The notes under the pieces are model-generated. The model did no database searches. It saw only the letters and a list, made by a program, of their open reading frames with translations, and was not told where the DNA came from. DNA of 64,000 nt from Actinacidiphila rubida (lineage in GTDB: Bacteria > Actinomycetota > Actinomycetes > Streptomycetales > Streptomycetaceae), in NCBI RefSeq assembly GCF_900110255.1, contig NZ_FODD01000006.1, positions 62,001-126,000 on the forward strand, in the 5' to 3' direction. Each line of letters starts with the position of its first letter. Positions within the stretch are counted from its first letter, which is position 1. Below are positions 7,560-17,546 of the stretch, piece after piece. The position numbers and the translations under genes were made by a program.

Positions 7560-10508
7560 TCAGTGCTTGATCGCCGGCGCGGCGCGCTCCGCGGCCTGCG
7601 CCCGCTTGAGCGCGTCCTCCAGCCGCTTCTGCGCCTGGCCGTACGCCGTCCAGTCGCCCTTCTGCAGGGCCTTCTGGCTGTCGCCGTAGGCCTGCTGGGC
7701 GTCGGCCAGCGCCTTCTGCAGGTCCGCCGAACCCCCGCTCCCGGCCGGAGGCGACGTGGCCGTCCCGCCACCCGTGCCCGGGGTCGTGCCCGTGCCCGGA
7801 GTGGTGCCCGCGCCCGGAGTGGTCCCCGTTCCCGGAGCGGTGGCGGACGGCGGCGGCGAGCCGGAGGGCTGGAACACCGCGTCCAGCGCCTCGTCCAGGG
7901 TGTCTTTGAAGGCCATCCGGCCGTCGAAGTCCACCAGCACCTTCTGCAGGAGCGGGTAGTTGATGGCCGGGTCCGCGCCGCGCACGTACACCGGCTCGAC
8001 GTACAGCAGGCCCCCGTCGAGCGGGACGGTCAGCAGGTTGCCGTACTCGATGGTGGAGTCCCCGCGTTTGAGGAGGTTCAGGTCCGGCGCGAAGTCGCGG
8101 TCGGAGTTGAACTTGCTCTGCACCTGCCCCGGCCCGTCGACCGGCGAGTTGAGTTTGAGGATGCGCATCGTCCCGTAGTCGGGACTGGTGGCGTCCGCGT
8201 CGACGGCCATGAACGACGCCAGGTTGGCCCGGCTGGTCGGGGTGAACGTCGTGGTCAGCGAGAAGGCACGGCTGGCCTGCCCCGGCATCTTCATGCTCAG
8301 GTAGTACGGCGGGACCGCCTTGCCCGACTTCGAGGCCGGGTCGTCCGGCACCTTCCACACCTCGCTGCCGCTGTAGAACTGGGCGGCGGTGGTCACGTGG
8401 TAGGTCGCCAGCAGCTGCCGCTGCACCTTGAACAGGTCCTGCGGGTAGCGCAGGTGGGACAGCAGGTCCGGGGAGATCGCGCTCCTGGGCTGCACGGTGT
8501 GCGGGAACGCCTTCATCCACGTCTTGAGCACCGGGTCCTCGGTGTCCCACTGGTAGAGCTTCACGGTGCCGTCGTAGGCGTCGACCGTCGCCTTCACCGA
8601 GTTCCGGATGTAGTTGACCTGGTTCTGCTGCGGGACCACCGCGCGGTGGCTGTCGGTCAGCGCGTCCGCGGTGGTGTCGCCCAGCGTGGTCCGCGAGGCG
8701 TACGGATAGCCGTTGGTGGTGGTGTAGGCGTCGACGATCCACTGCACGCGGCCGTCCACCACCGCCGGGTACGGGTCCCCGTCGATCGTCAGCCAGGGGG
8801 CCACGGCCTCCACCCGCTCCTTGGGGGTGCGGTTGTAGAGGATCTTCGAGCCGTGGCCTATCGCCCCGGAGTACAGGATCTGCGGCTCGCCGAACGTCAC
8901 CGCATAGGCGGCGCGCGTCAGCGGGTTGTCCAGGCTGACGCCGCCGGAGCCGGTGTAGCTCGTGGTGTGCTCGCCGCCCTGGTTGTCGACGTAGTCCAGC
9001 TCCTTGGTGTGGCCGCCCACGATCGAGTACTGGGTGGTCTGCTCACCGAAGTAGATCTGCTGCCGGTACGGCCCGAACGTGCCGCCCGTCGGCAGGCTCT
9101 GCTCGGTGTACACGGGCTGGCCCACCGGGTAGGAGCCGGTGACCTCGGTGCCCTTGGCGGCGACGACGCCGTAGCCGTGCGTGTACTTGAAGTGGTCGTT
9201 GACCCAGTTGTTCTCGGGGACGCCGCTGGTGTTCAGCTCGCGCACGCCGACCACTGTGTCCTGCTCGTTGCCGTCGGTGCCGTACCGGTCGACGTCGAGC
9301 GTGGAGGGGAAGGAGTAGTAGCCGCGGGACTGCTGCATCTGCTGGAACGTCGGCGAGACCACGTTCGGGTCGAGTACGCGCACCGACGCGGCGCCGGCGA
9401 CGTCCTTGCGCAGCGTCGCCTTGTCGGTCGTGCTCTGGCCGGCGTACTCCTGCACCTTGCTGCCGTCGATGCCGTAGGCCTTGCGCGTGGCGTCGATGTT
9501 CTTCTGGATGTACGGCGCTTCCTTGGCGGCCTCGTTGGGCTGCACCGTGAACTTCTGGACGATCGCGGGGTAGAGCCCGCCGATCAGGATCGCGGACAGC
9601 ACCATGAGGCCGAAGCCGATCATGGGCAGCGACCAGGTGCGCCGCCAGAGGGTGGCGAAGAACAGCAGGGCGCAGATCACCGCGATGCAGAAGAGGATCG
9701 TCTTGGCCGGCAGGTAGGCGTTGGCGTCGACGTAGCGCAGGCCGGTCCAGTTGTCGGTGGAGCGCAGGCCGCTGGACTTCACCGCCAGGCCGTAGCGGTC
9801 GAGCCAGTAGGCGACCGCCTTGAGCGAGACGAACAGGCCGAGCAGCACCGACAGGTGCCCGGTGGCCGCCGCGGTGGCGCGGCCGCCCGGCGAGGTGATC
9901 CGCAGCCCCCCGTACAGGTAGTGCACCGCGGCCGCCCCGACCAGCGACAGCACCACGGCGGCGAAGCCGAAGTCGAGCAGGAAGCGGTACCAGGGCAGGT
10001 CGAAGGCGTAGAACGCGACGTCCTTGTGGAACTGGGGGTCCTTGACGTGGAAGGGCGTGGCGTTGGTGGTCATCAGCCACAGCCGCCAGTGCGCCGCGGC
10101 CGACCCGCCCGCGACGAGCCCGACCATCGCGCAGATCCCCAGCAGCACCCACGTCTTGTACGGGGCTATGCCCATCCGGTAGCGGTCCAGGTTCTGCTGC
10201 TCCGCCGACATCGCGCTCAGGGGCGGCCGCAGCCGGTGCGCGAGGTAGAGGTTGGCGCCCACCACGAGCGCCATCAGCAGGCCGAAGACGCAGAACAGCC
10301 CGATCCTCGTCCACAGCATGGTGCGGAAGACCGAGGAGAAGTGCACCGAGCGGTACCAGAGCCAGTCCGTCCAGATCCCCGCGAACATCACGAACGCGAC
10401 CATCAGCACCGCGAGGATGCCGACGGTGATGAGCAGCGACCGCGCGCCACGGGACGGGCGGCCGACCCTCACCCGCGGTCCCGGCGGGCCCGCGCCGCGT
10501 TCGGGCAT
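7560..10508 (-). CDS. UPF0182 family integral membrane protein
   Basis: About 982 residues. The N-terminal part carries about seven transmembrane segments, for example '[20 protein letters not shown]' and '[20 protein letters not shown]'. A long extracytoplasmic domain follows, with '[18 protein letters not shown]' and '[18 protein letters not shown]', hallmarks of UPF0182. The tail is a Gly/Thr/Pro linker plus a charged coiled coil. The ATG at 10508 ('[10 protein letters not shown]') is preferred; the frame runs to 10712 but that extension crosses the divergent neighbour's promoter. The family occurs across actinobacteria next to a YlbL-like protease, as here. The biochemical role is unknown. 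Confidence 0.9.
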   Translation of the reverse strand: MPERGAGPPGPRVRVGRPSRGARSLLITVGILAVLMVAFVMFAGIWTDWLWYRSVHFSSVFRTMLWTRIGLFCVFGLLMALVVGANLYLAHRLRPPLSAMSAEQQNLDRYRMGIAPYKTWVLLGICAMVGLVAGGSAAAHWRLWLMTTNATPFHVKDPQFHKDVAFYAFDLPWYRFLLDFGFAAVVLSLVGAAAVHYLYGGLRITSPGGRATAAATGHLSVLLGLFVSLKAVAYWLDRYGLAVKSSGLRSTDNWTGLRYVDANAYLPAKTILFCIAVICALLFFATLWRRTWSLPMIGFGLMVLSAILIGGLYPAIVQKFTVQPNEAAKEAPYIQKNIDATRKAYGIDGSKVQEYAGQSTTDKATLRKDVAGAASVRVLDPNVVSPTFQQMQQSRGYYSFPSTLDVDRYGTDGNEQDTVVGVRELNTSGVPENNWVNDHFKYTHGYGVVAAKGTEVTGSYPVGQPVYTEQSLPTGGTFGPYRQQIYFGEQTTQYSIVGGHTKELDYVDNQGGEHTTSYTGSGGVSLDNPLTRAAYAVTFGEPQILYSGAIGHGSKILYNRTPKERVEAVAPWLTIDGDPYPAVVDGRVQWIVDAYTTTNGYPYASRTTLGDTTADALTDSHRAVVPQQNQVNYIRNSVKATVDAYDGTVKLYQWDTEDPVLKTWMKAFPHTVQPRSAISPDLLSHLRYPQDLFKVQRQLLATYHVTTAAQFYSGSEVWKVPDDPASKSGKAVPPYYLSMKMPGQASRAFSLTTTFTPTSRANLASFMAVDADATSPDYGTMRILKLNSPVDGPGQVQSKFNSDRDFAPDLNLLKRGDSTIEYGNLLTVPLDGGLLYVEPVYVRGADPAINYPLLQKVLVDFDGRMAFKDTLDEALDAVFQPSGSPPPSATAPGTGTTPGAGTTPGTGTTPGTGGGTATSPPAGSGGSADLQKALADAQQAYGDSQKALQKGDWTAYGQAQKRLEDALKRAQAAERAAPAIKH

Positions 10509-10638
10509 CTGGAATACCAAGGTGCGCACCTTCGAACTGTCGCGAAAAAGGCGTCCCGGGTCGGACGCCCACTGGTGCAACTTACCTACGCTTTGGCCGG
10601 TTCCCGATTCCGGTAACGGAACGGGCAGGATGGGGGCC

Positions 10639-11190
10639 ATGTCCAACACCCCCGATGAGGGCGCACCGCTCTCGGCGAACCCGCTGACCCGTGCCGTCCT
10701 GGAGATCGACACCTACACGTCGGGCCTCGGCTGGGACCAGCCGGCCCGCCTGTTCGCCCTGGTCGACACCGCTCACCTGCGCTCCCGTGAACCCGGCCTC
10801 GCCGACCAGCTGGGGCTCGGCGACGAGACCACGGGCGGGCTCACCCCGATCGAGCAGGAGGAGCTGCCGTCCGGCGCCGCCCTCGACGAGTTCCTCGCCA
10901 CCATCGCCTGGCCCGACGTGATCGCCGGCTGCGCGCTCACCGTGGAGCGGCTGATGCTGCCGCCGTCCGCGGAGGCGGCCATGCCGGACGGTCTGGGCGA
11001 CGCCGAGCTGGCGTCCTGGGTGGCCCGGCACCCCGAGCGCCAGGAGGTGCGGATGACGGTCGCGGTGCTGCGGGACGGCACCCGCGAGTCGGCGGTGCGG
11101 CTGCGCGAGAAGGACTCGCCGACCGAGGTGCTGACCGGCCCCGACCTCGTCCCGGGCCTGGCCGACGCGCTGGCGGCGACCTTCGAGTGA
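10639..11190 (+). CDS. PPA1309 family protein
   Basis: 183 residues, acidic and soluble, with '[29 protein letters not shown]' as the conserved N-terminal block and '[13 protein letters not shown]' in the middle. This matches the actinobacterial PPA1309 family, for which no function is established. The ATG at 10639 is used; an in-frame ATG at 10630 would add three residues. It is divergent from the UPF0182 gene (130 bp between starts) and convergent with the YlbL-type protease (6 bp between stops). Confidence 0.82.
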   Translation: MSNTPDEGAPLSANPLTRAVLEIDTYTSGLGWDQPARLFALVDTAHLRSREPGLADQLGLGDETTGGLTPIEQEELPSGAALDEFLATIAWPDVIAGCALTVERLMLPPSAEAAMPDGLGDAELASWVARHPERQEVRMTVAVLRDGTRESAVRLREKDSPTEVLTGPDLVPGLADALAATFE

Positions 11191-11196
11191 GGGCCG

Positions 11197-12270
11197 TCAG
11201 CCCGTGCAGCTGGGCAGCGCCGCGTCGTTGCCGGACTTGATGTTCGTCAGTGCCGCCATGGCGTCGTCGAGGGTCTTGACCTTCACCAGGGTCAGGCCCT
11301 TGGGGACGTCCTTGGCGGCCTCCTCGCAGTTGTCCGCGGGGGTGAGGAAGAACCGCGCGCCCTTGTCGCGGGCGCCGATCGTCTTCAGGCTGATGCCGCC
11401 GATCGGGCCGACCGTCCCGTTGTCGTCGATGGTGCCCGTGCCGGCCACGAAGTTGCCGCCGGTCATGTTGCCCGGGGTGAGCTTGTCGATGATGCCCAGC
11501 GCGAACATCATGCCCGCGCTCGGGCCGCCCACGTCGGCCAGCTTGATGTCGATGGTGAACGGGTAGGTGTGCTCGATCCCGGCCTGGATGCCGACCACCG
11601 CGCGGGACGGGCCCTGGTCGTGCGACTCACGTGTGGTGACCGTCACCTGGTGGGTGGGCGCCGACTTCGACTTGACGTCGGCGGCGCGCACGACGGTGAA
11701 GACCACCGGCTCGCCCGGCTTGTGCTTGGTGACCAGCTGCGCGACCTGGTCGGACTGCGTGACCTTGGTGCCGTCCACGGCCTTGATGACGTCGCCGGCG
11801 TGCAGCGTGCCCTCGGCGGCGCCGCCCTTGACCACGGCGGCCACGATCACCCGGGACTGCACGGGGATGTGCAGCTCGTCCAGGGCGGCGACCTTGGCGC
11901 TGTCCTGGGACTGGCTGAACTCCTCGGCGTTCTCCTGGTCGGCCTGCTCGGCGGTCTGCCCCGGCGGGTAGAGCGTGTCGTGCTCGACCACCTTGTCGTC
12001 GTGCCGCGCCCAGCCCAGCAGCGCCTCGACGAGGTTCATCCGGTAGTCGGCGCCGGTCACCCGCACCGTCGTCATGTTGAGGTGGCCGTCGGCGGGGTAC
12101 GTCTGGCGGCCCGAGATCTGGATCACCGTGTCGCCGCCGTAGTCGCCGAGGGTGTTGACCGTCGGCCCCGGCGACATCTCCGCGTAGGGAGCGGGCGTCA
12201 GGAGCGCCACGCACAGCAGCGCTATGAGCGTCAAAGTCGAGGCGATCAGCGTCGCGGTGCGGCGTGGCAT
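11197..12270 (-). CDS. YlbL-type secreted/anchored PDZ and Lon-S16 serine protease
   Basis: 357 residues. One N-terminal membrane segment (about 8-25) anchors the protein. A PDZ domain covers about 135-215 ('GTLHAGDVIKAVDGTKV'). The C-terminal S16 peptidase domain has the catalytic dyad: Ser251 in 'GGPSAGMMFAL' and Lys296 in 'GISLKTIGARDKGA'. This is the architecture of B. subtilis YlbL and of the mycobacterial protein next to the UPF0182 gene. It should act on the outer face of the membrane; substrates are unknown. It follows the small membrane protein at 12280-12738 by 9 bp, so the two are probably co-transcribed. Confidence 0.9.
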   Translation of the reverse strand: MPRRTATLIASTLTLIALLCVALLTPAPYAEMSPGPTVNTLGDYGGDTVIQISGRQTYPADGHLNMTTVRVTGADYRMNLVEALLGWARHDDKVVEHDTLYPPGQTAEQADQENAEEFSQSQDSAKVAALDELHIPVQSRVIVAAVVKGGAAEGTLHAGDVIKAVDGTKVTQSDQVAQLVTKHKPGEPVVFTVVRAADVKSKSAPTHQVTVTTRESHDQGPSRAVVGIQAGIEHTYPFTIDIKLADVGGPSAGMMFALGIIDKLTPGNMTGGNFVAGTGTIDDNGTVGPIGGISLKTIGARDKGARFFLTPADNCEEAAKDVPKGLTLVKVKTLDDAMAALTNIKSGNDAALPSCTG

Positions 12271-12279
12271 GGGTCGACC

Positions 12280-12738
12280 CTACGGGATTGAGCCCTCAAC
12301 CGGCCTCTTGGGTGAGTCCTCCTCGCCCGCTCCGGAGGCCGCCTTTGCGGAGGCTTTGCGGCCGCTGTGGGACCGCGCGGGGCCGTGCCCGGAGACGATG
12401 ATCCGGCGGCGGCGGCCGATCCTTCCCCCCTCGGCGGCGGGCTGCTCGGCACCGGCCCGCGCCCCGGCCGGCCGGGTGTCCCGGACACCGCCGGCGGAGG
12501 CGCCCTCAGGGGCCGCGGAGCCGTCGGCGACCGGACGCCCGGCGGCGTCCGGAACGGCCTCCATGGCCGCCCTGAAGCGCTCGTAGCCGGCCAGCGAGGC
12601 GCCGTCGTGGGTGACGCGCTTACGTGCCGCCCAGCGTGCCCAGACAGCGGCGAACAGCGCCGCGACAGCAGGAATGAGCAACCACACGAGTGCACCCACA
12701 ACGAACTCCCGACCCCGTATCGACCCCAGAGGCCCCAA
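12280..12738 (-). CDS. Small membrane protein, hypothetical
   Basis: Up to 152 residues. One clear transmembrane segment ('ALVWLLIPAVAALFAAVWARW') near the N-terminus is followed by a basic 'RWAARKR' stop-transfer and a charged, disordered tail ending in Lys/Ser-rich sequence. The segment 'GASLAGYERFRAAMEAVPDA' is the only likely folded helix. The start may be the ATG at 12738 or an internal GTG just before the membrane helix. It lies directly upstream of the YlbL-type protease and may be its partner or substrate; that is inference from spacing only. Confidence 0.65.
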   Translation of the reverse strand: MGPLGSIRGREFVVGALVWLLIPAVAALFAAVWARWAARKRVTHDGASLAGYERFRAAMEAVPDAAGRPVADGSAAPEGASAGGVRDTRPAGARAGAEQPAAEGGRIGRRRRIIVSGHGPARSHSGRKASAKAASGAGEEDSPKRPVEGSIP

Positions 12739-12874
12739 ATCAGACCTATGAGCAGATTAACCACCCGGTGCGTCAACGCTCCGGCGGGCCAACGGGTTAC
12801 GCAAGCGGAAATCCCACTAACGGACGGTTACGTCATCAGAGTGGGTGCAGGGTCGGGGCGCGAGGGTCCGGCGC

Positions 12875-13345
12875 TCAGCGGGCGCCGACCCACTCCTCGC
12901 CGCCGTCGTCGAACCGCTGGTGCTTCCAGATCGGCACCTCGCTCTTGAGGTCGTCGATCAGTCGGCGGCTGGCCGCGAACGCCTCGCCGCGATGCGGGCA
13001 GGACACGGCCACCACGACGGCGATGTCGCCGACCACGAGGTCGCCGACGCGGTGCACGGCCGCCAGGGCCCGCACCGGGAACTCCGCGGCCACCTTCTCC
13101 GCGACGCGGCGCAGCTCGGCGCCCGCGGTCGGGTGCGCACTGTAGGACAGGCCGGTGACCCGCGCATCCGCACGTCCGTCGTGGTCGCGCACCGTCCCGA
13201 CGAAGAGCGTGGTGCCGCCGGCCGCGTCGTCACCGACCGCCGCGAGGACCTCGTCCACCGACAGCGCGCCGTCACGGATGGCCAGCAGCCGGATCGGGCC
13301 ACCCGCCGTGTCGCGGTCCTCGTACATGGGTGCCATGCCCTCCAT
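12875..13345 (-). CDS. moaE: Molybdopterin synthase catalytic subunit
   Basis: 156 residues. MoaE converts precursor Z (cPMP) to molybdopterin together with thiocarboxylated MoaD. Conserved blocks are 'GTTLFVGTVRDHDG', 'AVHRVGDLVVGDIAVVVAV' and the active-site region 'SEVPIWKHQRF'. The usual C-terminus 'GEEWVG' is present. Several ATGs occur at the start (13345, 13336, 13327); the first is used with modest support from a GAGG. No moaD is adjacent. MoeZ at 49041-50219 could supply sulfur to MoaD. The upstream SDR gene is on the same strand, 56 bp away. Confidence 0.92.
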   Translation of the reverse strand: MEGMAPMYEDRDTAGGPIRLLAIRDGALSVDEVLAAVGDDAAGGTTLFVGTVRDHDGRADARVTGLSYSAHPTAGAELRRVAEKVAAEFPVRALAAVHRVGDLVVGDIAVVVAVSCPHRGEAFAASRRLIDDLKSEVPIWKHQRFDDGGEEWVGAR

Positions 13346-13401
13346 GCTGCCTCACACTCCCGCGATACGGAAAGAAGTTTCCACTACGTGGCCCGTGCCG
13401 T

Positions 13402-14505
13402 TCACAGGCCGCGCCGCTTGCGGGCCCGGCGGACCACGGCCGCCGCGCCGACCAGGGCCACGGTGGCGCCGGCCGCGCCCAGCGTCGTCGCGTCCTTGCG
13501 GCCGAGCCTGCGGCCCGCGACGGAGTTGCGCCCCGCGACCTCCTCCAGCAGTTCGGCCAGCACCTCCTCGTTGGTCCACCGGGGCCGCCAGCCCGCGTCG
13601 TGCAACCGGCTCCCGCTGACCACCCAGGGGTGCATGGTGTAGGCGAGGTCGCCGGCCGGGGACGGGGTCAGGCCGAGACGGTGCAGGCGGGATGCGGCGC
13701 CGAAGGCGATCGCGGGCGGCAGTTCCATGCGGCGGATGCCGGACAGCTCCTCGACCTCCTCCTGCTCCAGCCAGCCGTCGCAGCCCACCGCCATCTCGCC
13801 GTCGACCTCCTCCAGCACGGCGTACTCCAGCGCCGACACCAGGTCCTCGACGTGGCAGAACTGCCAGCACGGGCGGCTGCCCGCCACCACCAGCAGGCGC
13901 GGCGACTCGAAGTAGCGGGTCAGCGCGGTGTCCGTGCCGCCCACCAGGACCGCGGGCCGCAGGATCGTCACGTTGAGGCCGGGGTGGGCGCGGGGCGCGC
14001 GCCGCCCCAGCCGCTCGATCTCCAGCAGGTCGTCGACGAAGCTGGCCTCGGAGGTCGCGCGCAGCGGCGCGTCCTCGGCGAGCGGCACGTCGTTGTCCGC
14101 CTGCGCGCCGTAGACCATCGCCGAGGTGCACAGCACGACCCGGCGCACTCCGGCGGCGGCCGAGGCCGTCAACACGGTCTGCGTCCCGCGCACGTTGAAC
14201 GCCGAGCGGGCCTTGGGGTCGGACTCCAGGTCGAGGTCGAGCGCGAGGTGCACGACGACGTCCGCGCCGCGCAGCTTCTCGGCGATCGCCGGGTCGCGCA
14301 CATCGAGCACCCGCCAGGTCGCACCGGGCACGTCACCGCGCCGCTCGTCGATCGCCAGGACCTTCTTGACCTGCTCCGATTCGACGAGCCGCAGCGCCAG
14401 GGCACGGCCGACGCCGGAGGCCGCGCCGGTGACCGCGACGACCGGGCCTGACGCGCTCCGGCCACCGCTCCGCTCTGGGCGAACGTGTGCTTCTGGGGAA
14501 CTCAC
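13402..14505 (-). CDS. NAD-dependent epimerase/dehydratase with C-terminal membrane anchor
   Basis: 367 residues. The extended SDR Rossmann motif is 'VTGAASGVGRALAL' (about 25-38), and the fold continues with 'VVHLALDLDL' and 'CTSAMVYGA', where the Tyr of the YxxxK motif is not obvious. The C-terminus has a hydrophobic helix ('LGAAGATVALVGAAAVV') followed by 'RRARKRRGL', a tail-anchor arrangement uncommon in nucleotide-sugar epimerases. The GTG start at 14505 has GGGAGA about 7 nt upstream. Substrate unknown. It is divergent from the zincin-like gene and probably co-transcribed with moaE. Confidence 0.8.
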   Translation of the reverse strand: MSSPEAHVRPERSGGRSASGPVVAVTGAASGVGRALALRLVESEQVKKVLAIDERRGDVPGATWRVLDVRDPAIAEKLRGADVVVHLALDLDLESDPKARSAFNVRGTQTVLTASAAAGVRRVVLCTSAMVYGAQADNDVPLAEDAPLRATSEASFVDDLLEIERLGRRAPRAHPGLNVTILRPAVLVGGTDTALTRYFESPRLLVVAGSRPCWQFCHVEDLVSALEYAVLEEVDGEMAVGCDGWLEQEEVEELSGIRRMELPPAIAFGAASRLHRLGLTPSPAGDLAYTMHPWVVSGSRLHDAGWRPRWTNEEVLAELLEEVAGRNSVAGRRLGRKDATTLGAAGATVALVGAAAVVRRARKRRGL

Positions 14506-14620
14506 CGGGTGTCTCCCACGGTTGTCTCAGATACGTACGCAGCCATCCTGCCGGACAGGTGTCTAGGCTGGAGGTACAGCCCACCACACACCCCACCACG
14601 ACACAGAGCCGAGGAATCCC

Positions 14621-16180
14621 GTGAGTGACATCCCATTCGGATTCGGCGTCCCTCCGGAGGAGCCCGAGGACGGGGACGAGGGCAAGCAGCGCAAGGGCGG
14701 TGAGGGCCAGGGCGGCCAGGGCGGCCCGCCGAACCCCTTCGGTTTCGGGGGCGGCAACCCCTTCGGGCCCGGCGGCGGGGACAACCCGTTCGCGGCGATG
14801 TTCGGCTCGCTGAACCCCAACGACCTGGGCGCGGCCTTCCAGCAGCTCGGGCAGATGCTCTCCTACGAGGGCGGCCCGGTGAACTGGGACATGGCCAAGG
14901 ACATCGCGCGGCAGACCGTCGCCCAGGGCACGCCCGACGGCGTCAAGGACGCCAGTGTGGGACGCGCCGACCGCGACTGGGTCGCGGAGGCCATGCGCCT
15001 GGCGGACCTGTGGCTCGACGGCGCCACCTCGCTGCCGTCCGGTGCCAACACGGCGGTGGCCTGGAGCCGTGCCGAGTGGGTCGAGGCGACGCTGCCGGTG
15101 TGGAAGGACCTGGTCGACCCGGTCGCGGAGCGCGTGGCCGGCGCGATGGGTGACGTGCTGCCCGAGGAGATGCAGGCCATGACCGGCCCGCTGCTCGGCA
15201 TGATGCGCTCCATGGGCGGGGCGATGTTCGGCTCCCAGATCGGGCAGGCGCTCGGCACCCTCGCCGGCGAGGTCGTCGGCTCCACCGACGTCGGCCTGCC
15301 GCTGGGCCCGGCCGGCAAGGCCGCGCTCCTCCCGGCGAACGTCGCGGCGTTCGGTGACGGCCTGGGCATCCCGCAGGAGGAGGTCCGGCTCTACCTGGCG
15401 CTGCGCGAGGCCGCCCACCAGCGGCTCTTCGCCCACGTGCCGTGGCTGCGGGCCCACCTGTTCGGCGCGGTCGAGGGCTACGCGCGCGGCATCAAGGTCG
15501 ACACGGCCCGCCTCGAGGAGGCCGTCGGCCAGCTCGACCCGTCGCAGCCCGAGCAGCTCCAGGAGGCGCTGCAGCAGGGCATGTTCCAGCCCCAGGACAC
15601 CCCGGAGCAGAAGGCGGCGCTGGCCCGGCTGGAGACCGCGCTGGCCCTCGTCGAGGGCTGGGTGGACGCGGTGGTGCACGAGGCGGCGGCCCCGCACCTG
15701 CCGTCCGCCGGCGCCCTGCGCGAGACGCTGCGCCGCCGCCGGGCCAGCGGCGGCCCCGCCGAGCAGACCTTCGCCACCCTGATCGGCCTGGAACTGCGGC
15801 CGCGCAGGCTGCGGGACGCGGCCCGCCTGTGGGCGTCGCTGTCCGACGCCCGCGGGACCGACGGCAGGGACGGCCTGTGGGCCCACCCCGACATGCTGCC
15901 GACCGCCGCCGACCTGGACGACCCCGACGGCTTCGTGCACCGCGAGACCTTCGACTTCTCCGAGCTGGACAAGATGCTCGGCGAGGCGGCGGCCGACGCG
16001 GCCGGCAGCGTGGAGAGCCGGCGGGACGCCGAGAAGGGTGACGCCGGCGAGAAGGCCGGGACGGACGCCCCGGACGCCGCGCGCGACGAGAAGCGGGACC
16101 CGCGCCAGGAGCCGGAGAAGTCCCCGGGCAAGGATGGCGAGGACGGCCAGGACGGCGACGAGGGCGACGCCGGCAAGTGA
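14621..16180 (+). CDS. Zincin-like metalloprotein (DUF2342 / zincin_2 family)
   Basis: 519 residues. A Gly/Pro/Phe-rich N-terminus ('NPFGFGGGNPFGPGGG') precedes a helical core with 'WVAEAMRLADLWLDGAT', 'MGGAMFGSQIGQALGTLAGEV' and 'LREAAHQRLFAHVPWLRAHL', the last being the putative metal-binding helix of this actinobacterial family. The motif reads REAAH instead of the canonical HExxH, so peptidase activity is doubtful. The C-terminus is an acidic, repetitive, disordered tail. The GTG start follows GAGGAA. The stop overlaps the Nudix start (GTGA), indicating translational coupling. The mycobacterial homologue sits next to the same YlbL protease. Confidence 0.82.
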   Translation: MSDIPFGFGVPPEEPEDGDEGKQRKGGEGQGGQGGPPNPFGFGGGNPFGPGGGDNPFAAMFGSLNPNDLGAAFQQLGQMLSYEGGPVNWDMAKDIARQTVAQGTPDGVKDASVGRADRDWVAEAMRLADLWLDGATSLPSGANTAVAWSRAEWVEATLPVWKDLVDPVAERVAGAMGDVLPEEMQAMTGPLLGMMRSMGGAMFGSQIGQALGTLAGEVVGSTDVGLPLGPAGKAALLPANVAAFGDGLGIPQEEVRLYLALREAAHQRLFAHVPWLRAHLFGAVEGYARGIKVDTARLEEAVGQLDPSQPEQLQEALQQGMFQPQDTPEQKAALARLETALALVEGWVDAVVHEAAAPHLPSAGALRETLRRRRASGGPAEQTFATLIGLELRPRRLRDAARLWASLSDARGTDGRDGLWAHPDMLPTAADLDDPDGFVHRETFDFSELDKMLGEAAADAAGSVESRRDAEKGDAGEKAGTDAPDAARDEKRDPRQEPEKSPGKDGEDGQDGDEGDAGK

Positions 16181-16707
16181 GCGCTCTGCACGCGGACGCG
16201 GTCGGCGTCCTGGAGGGGTGGGACGCGCCCGCCGCGGACCAGGAGGAGCTGCGCCGGGACTACCTGGCGCACCTGGCCGCCCACCCCGACGGCCTGCTCA
16301 AGTCGTGCCGTGACGGCCATGTGACCGGCAGTGTGCTGGTCGTCGACCCGCCGCGCGAGCGCGTGCTGCTCACGCTGCACGCGAAGCTGCGGATGTGGCT
16401 GCAGATGGGCGGCCACTGCGAGCCGGACGACACGTCGCTGGCCGCGGCCGCGCTGCGGGAGGGCGTGGAGGAGTCCGGTATCGGCGGGCTGCGCCTGCTG
16501 GTTCCGGTGCCGGTCCGGCTGGACCGCCACCACACGCCGTGCGCCTGGCACCTGGACGTGCAGTACGCGGCGGTGGCGCCGGAGGGCGCGGTCGCCGCGA
16601 TCAGCGACGAGTCGCTCGACCTGCGCTGGTACGGCTACGACGAGGTCGCCGGTGTCGCCGACGCCTCGGTGGCGGCCCTGGTGGAGCGGACCCGCGCCCT
16701 GCTGTAG
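16177..16707 (+). CDS. Nudix hydrolase
   Basis: 176 residues. The Nudix box is 'GGHCEPDDTSLAAAALREG' followed by 'VEESGI'; the REx2EExG catalytic core is intact, with one residue more than usual between the first Gly and the Arg. The flanking 'LLTLHAKLRMWLQMGGHCE' resembles Nudix enzymes that hydrolyse nucleoside diphosphate derivatives. Substrate unknown. The start codon overlaps the stop of the zincin-like gene, so the two products are made together. Confidence 0.88.
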   Translation: MSALHADAVGVLEGWDAPAADQEELRRDYLAHLAAHPDGLLKSCRDGHVTGSVLVVDPPRERVLLTLHAKLRMWLQMGGHCEPDDTSLAAAALREGVEESGIGGLRLLVPVPVRLDRHHTPCAWHLDVQYAAVAPEGAVAAISDESLDLRWYGYDEVAGVADASVAALVERTRALL

Positions 16708-16761
16708 GACGCGGTCCGCTCCCTCCGGCGTGCGGTGCGCCGGCCCGCGGTGCGCCGTGCG

Positions 16762-17529
16762 TCAGCGGTTGGACCAGATGTTGCCCGGGTTCTGGCCGTG
16801 CGCGCCCTGCTGCCCGACGCCGTACTGCGCGCGCAGGCCCTGCCCGATGTTCATGTGCTGCGGCGGCATCAACTCGCTGGGCTGCACGAGGACGTAGCCC
16901 TGCCCGACGAAGTTCAGCTCCCAGCCCTCGCCGGTGCTGCCGCGGCGCCGGAAGACCGACGAGCTGCTGGTCTGCGCCTGCATCTGCACGCGCAGGCCGC
17001 TGGACCAGGCGACGACCGCGTCCGCGTCGCAGGACACGTAACGGTCGGGGGTGACGGGCATCATGAGCGGCTTGCCCGAGGTCATCAGCGCGACCTTGCC
17101 GTTGCCGGAGATGTTCAGGTTGTACTGGCCGGTGCCGGACAGCCCGAACTGGCTGTCCACCGCGATGACCTCCCAGTGCAGGCCGGAGTCCAGCGCGAGC
17201 ACATACGCGCTGTCGACGGTCAGGCCCTCGTGGTCGACGTCCAGGACGTGGATCTGCTGCGCGAGGTTGGCGAGGTAGACGGTGCCCTGCCCGGAGCAGC
17301 GCATCAGGTCCAGGCCCTCGCCGGTGTGGCGGCGGCCGCTGCGCTGGTGGCGCGACTGGTACTCGCCGTCGAACTCGATCATGCCCTGGTAGGCCACCAT
17401 CGAGCCCTTGCGGGCCAGGCAGTCCGGGCCGGTGTTGCCGTCGAGCCGGACCCGCAGCAGGTAGGAGTTCTGCAGGCTGTAGTGGTCCTGGTTCTGGACC
17501 TCGGTGAACGCGAAAAGCGGGCTCTGCAT
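16762..17529 (-). CDS. AIM24 family protein 1
   Basis: 255 residues of AIM24 beta-rich fold with the typical Gly- and hydrophobic-rich strands: 'CLARKGSMVAYQGMIEFDG', 'GLDLMRCSGQGTVYLANLA', 'GNGKVALMTSGKPLMM' and 'GEGWELNFVGQGYVLVQPSE'. A Gln/Gly/Asn-rich tail follows. AIM24 is named for a yeast mitochondrial protein; in bacteria its role is unknown. It is last in a three-gene set with two further AIM24 modules (gaps 17 and 6 bp). A GGGGGAG ribosome site lies about 11 nt upstream. Confidence 0.85.
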   Translation of the reverse strand: MQSPLFAFTEVQNQDHYSLQNSYLLRVRLDGNTGPDCLARKGSMVAYQGMIEFDGEYQSRHQRSGRRHTGEGLDLMRCSGQGTVYLANLAQQIHVLDVDHEGLTVDSAYVLALDSGLHWEVIAVDSQFGLSGTGQYNLNISGNGKVALMTSGKPLMMPVTPDRYVSCDADAVVAWSSGLRVQMQAQTSSSSVFRRRGSTGEGWELNFVGQGYVLVQPSELMPPQHMNIGQGLRAQYGVGQQGAHGQNPGNIWSNR

Positions 17530-17546
17530 GGTGTGTTCGCTCCCCC

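Noticed and set aside
7449..10616. A plus-strand open frame of over 1000 codons across the UPF0182 gene
   Set aside because: Its Val/Arg/Gly-heavy composition and lack of domains are what the high third-position GC of the minus-strand gene produces in the opposite strand. The minus strand has membrane helices and family motifs.
16708..16761. Terminator between the convergent Nudix and AIM24 genes
   Set aside because: Only weak, imperfect complementarity was found in this short GC-rich gap.
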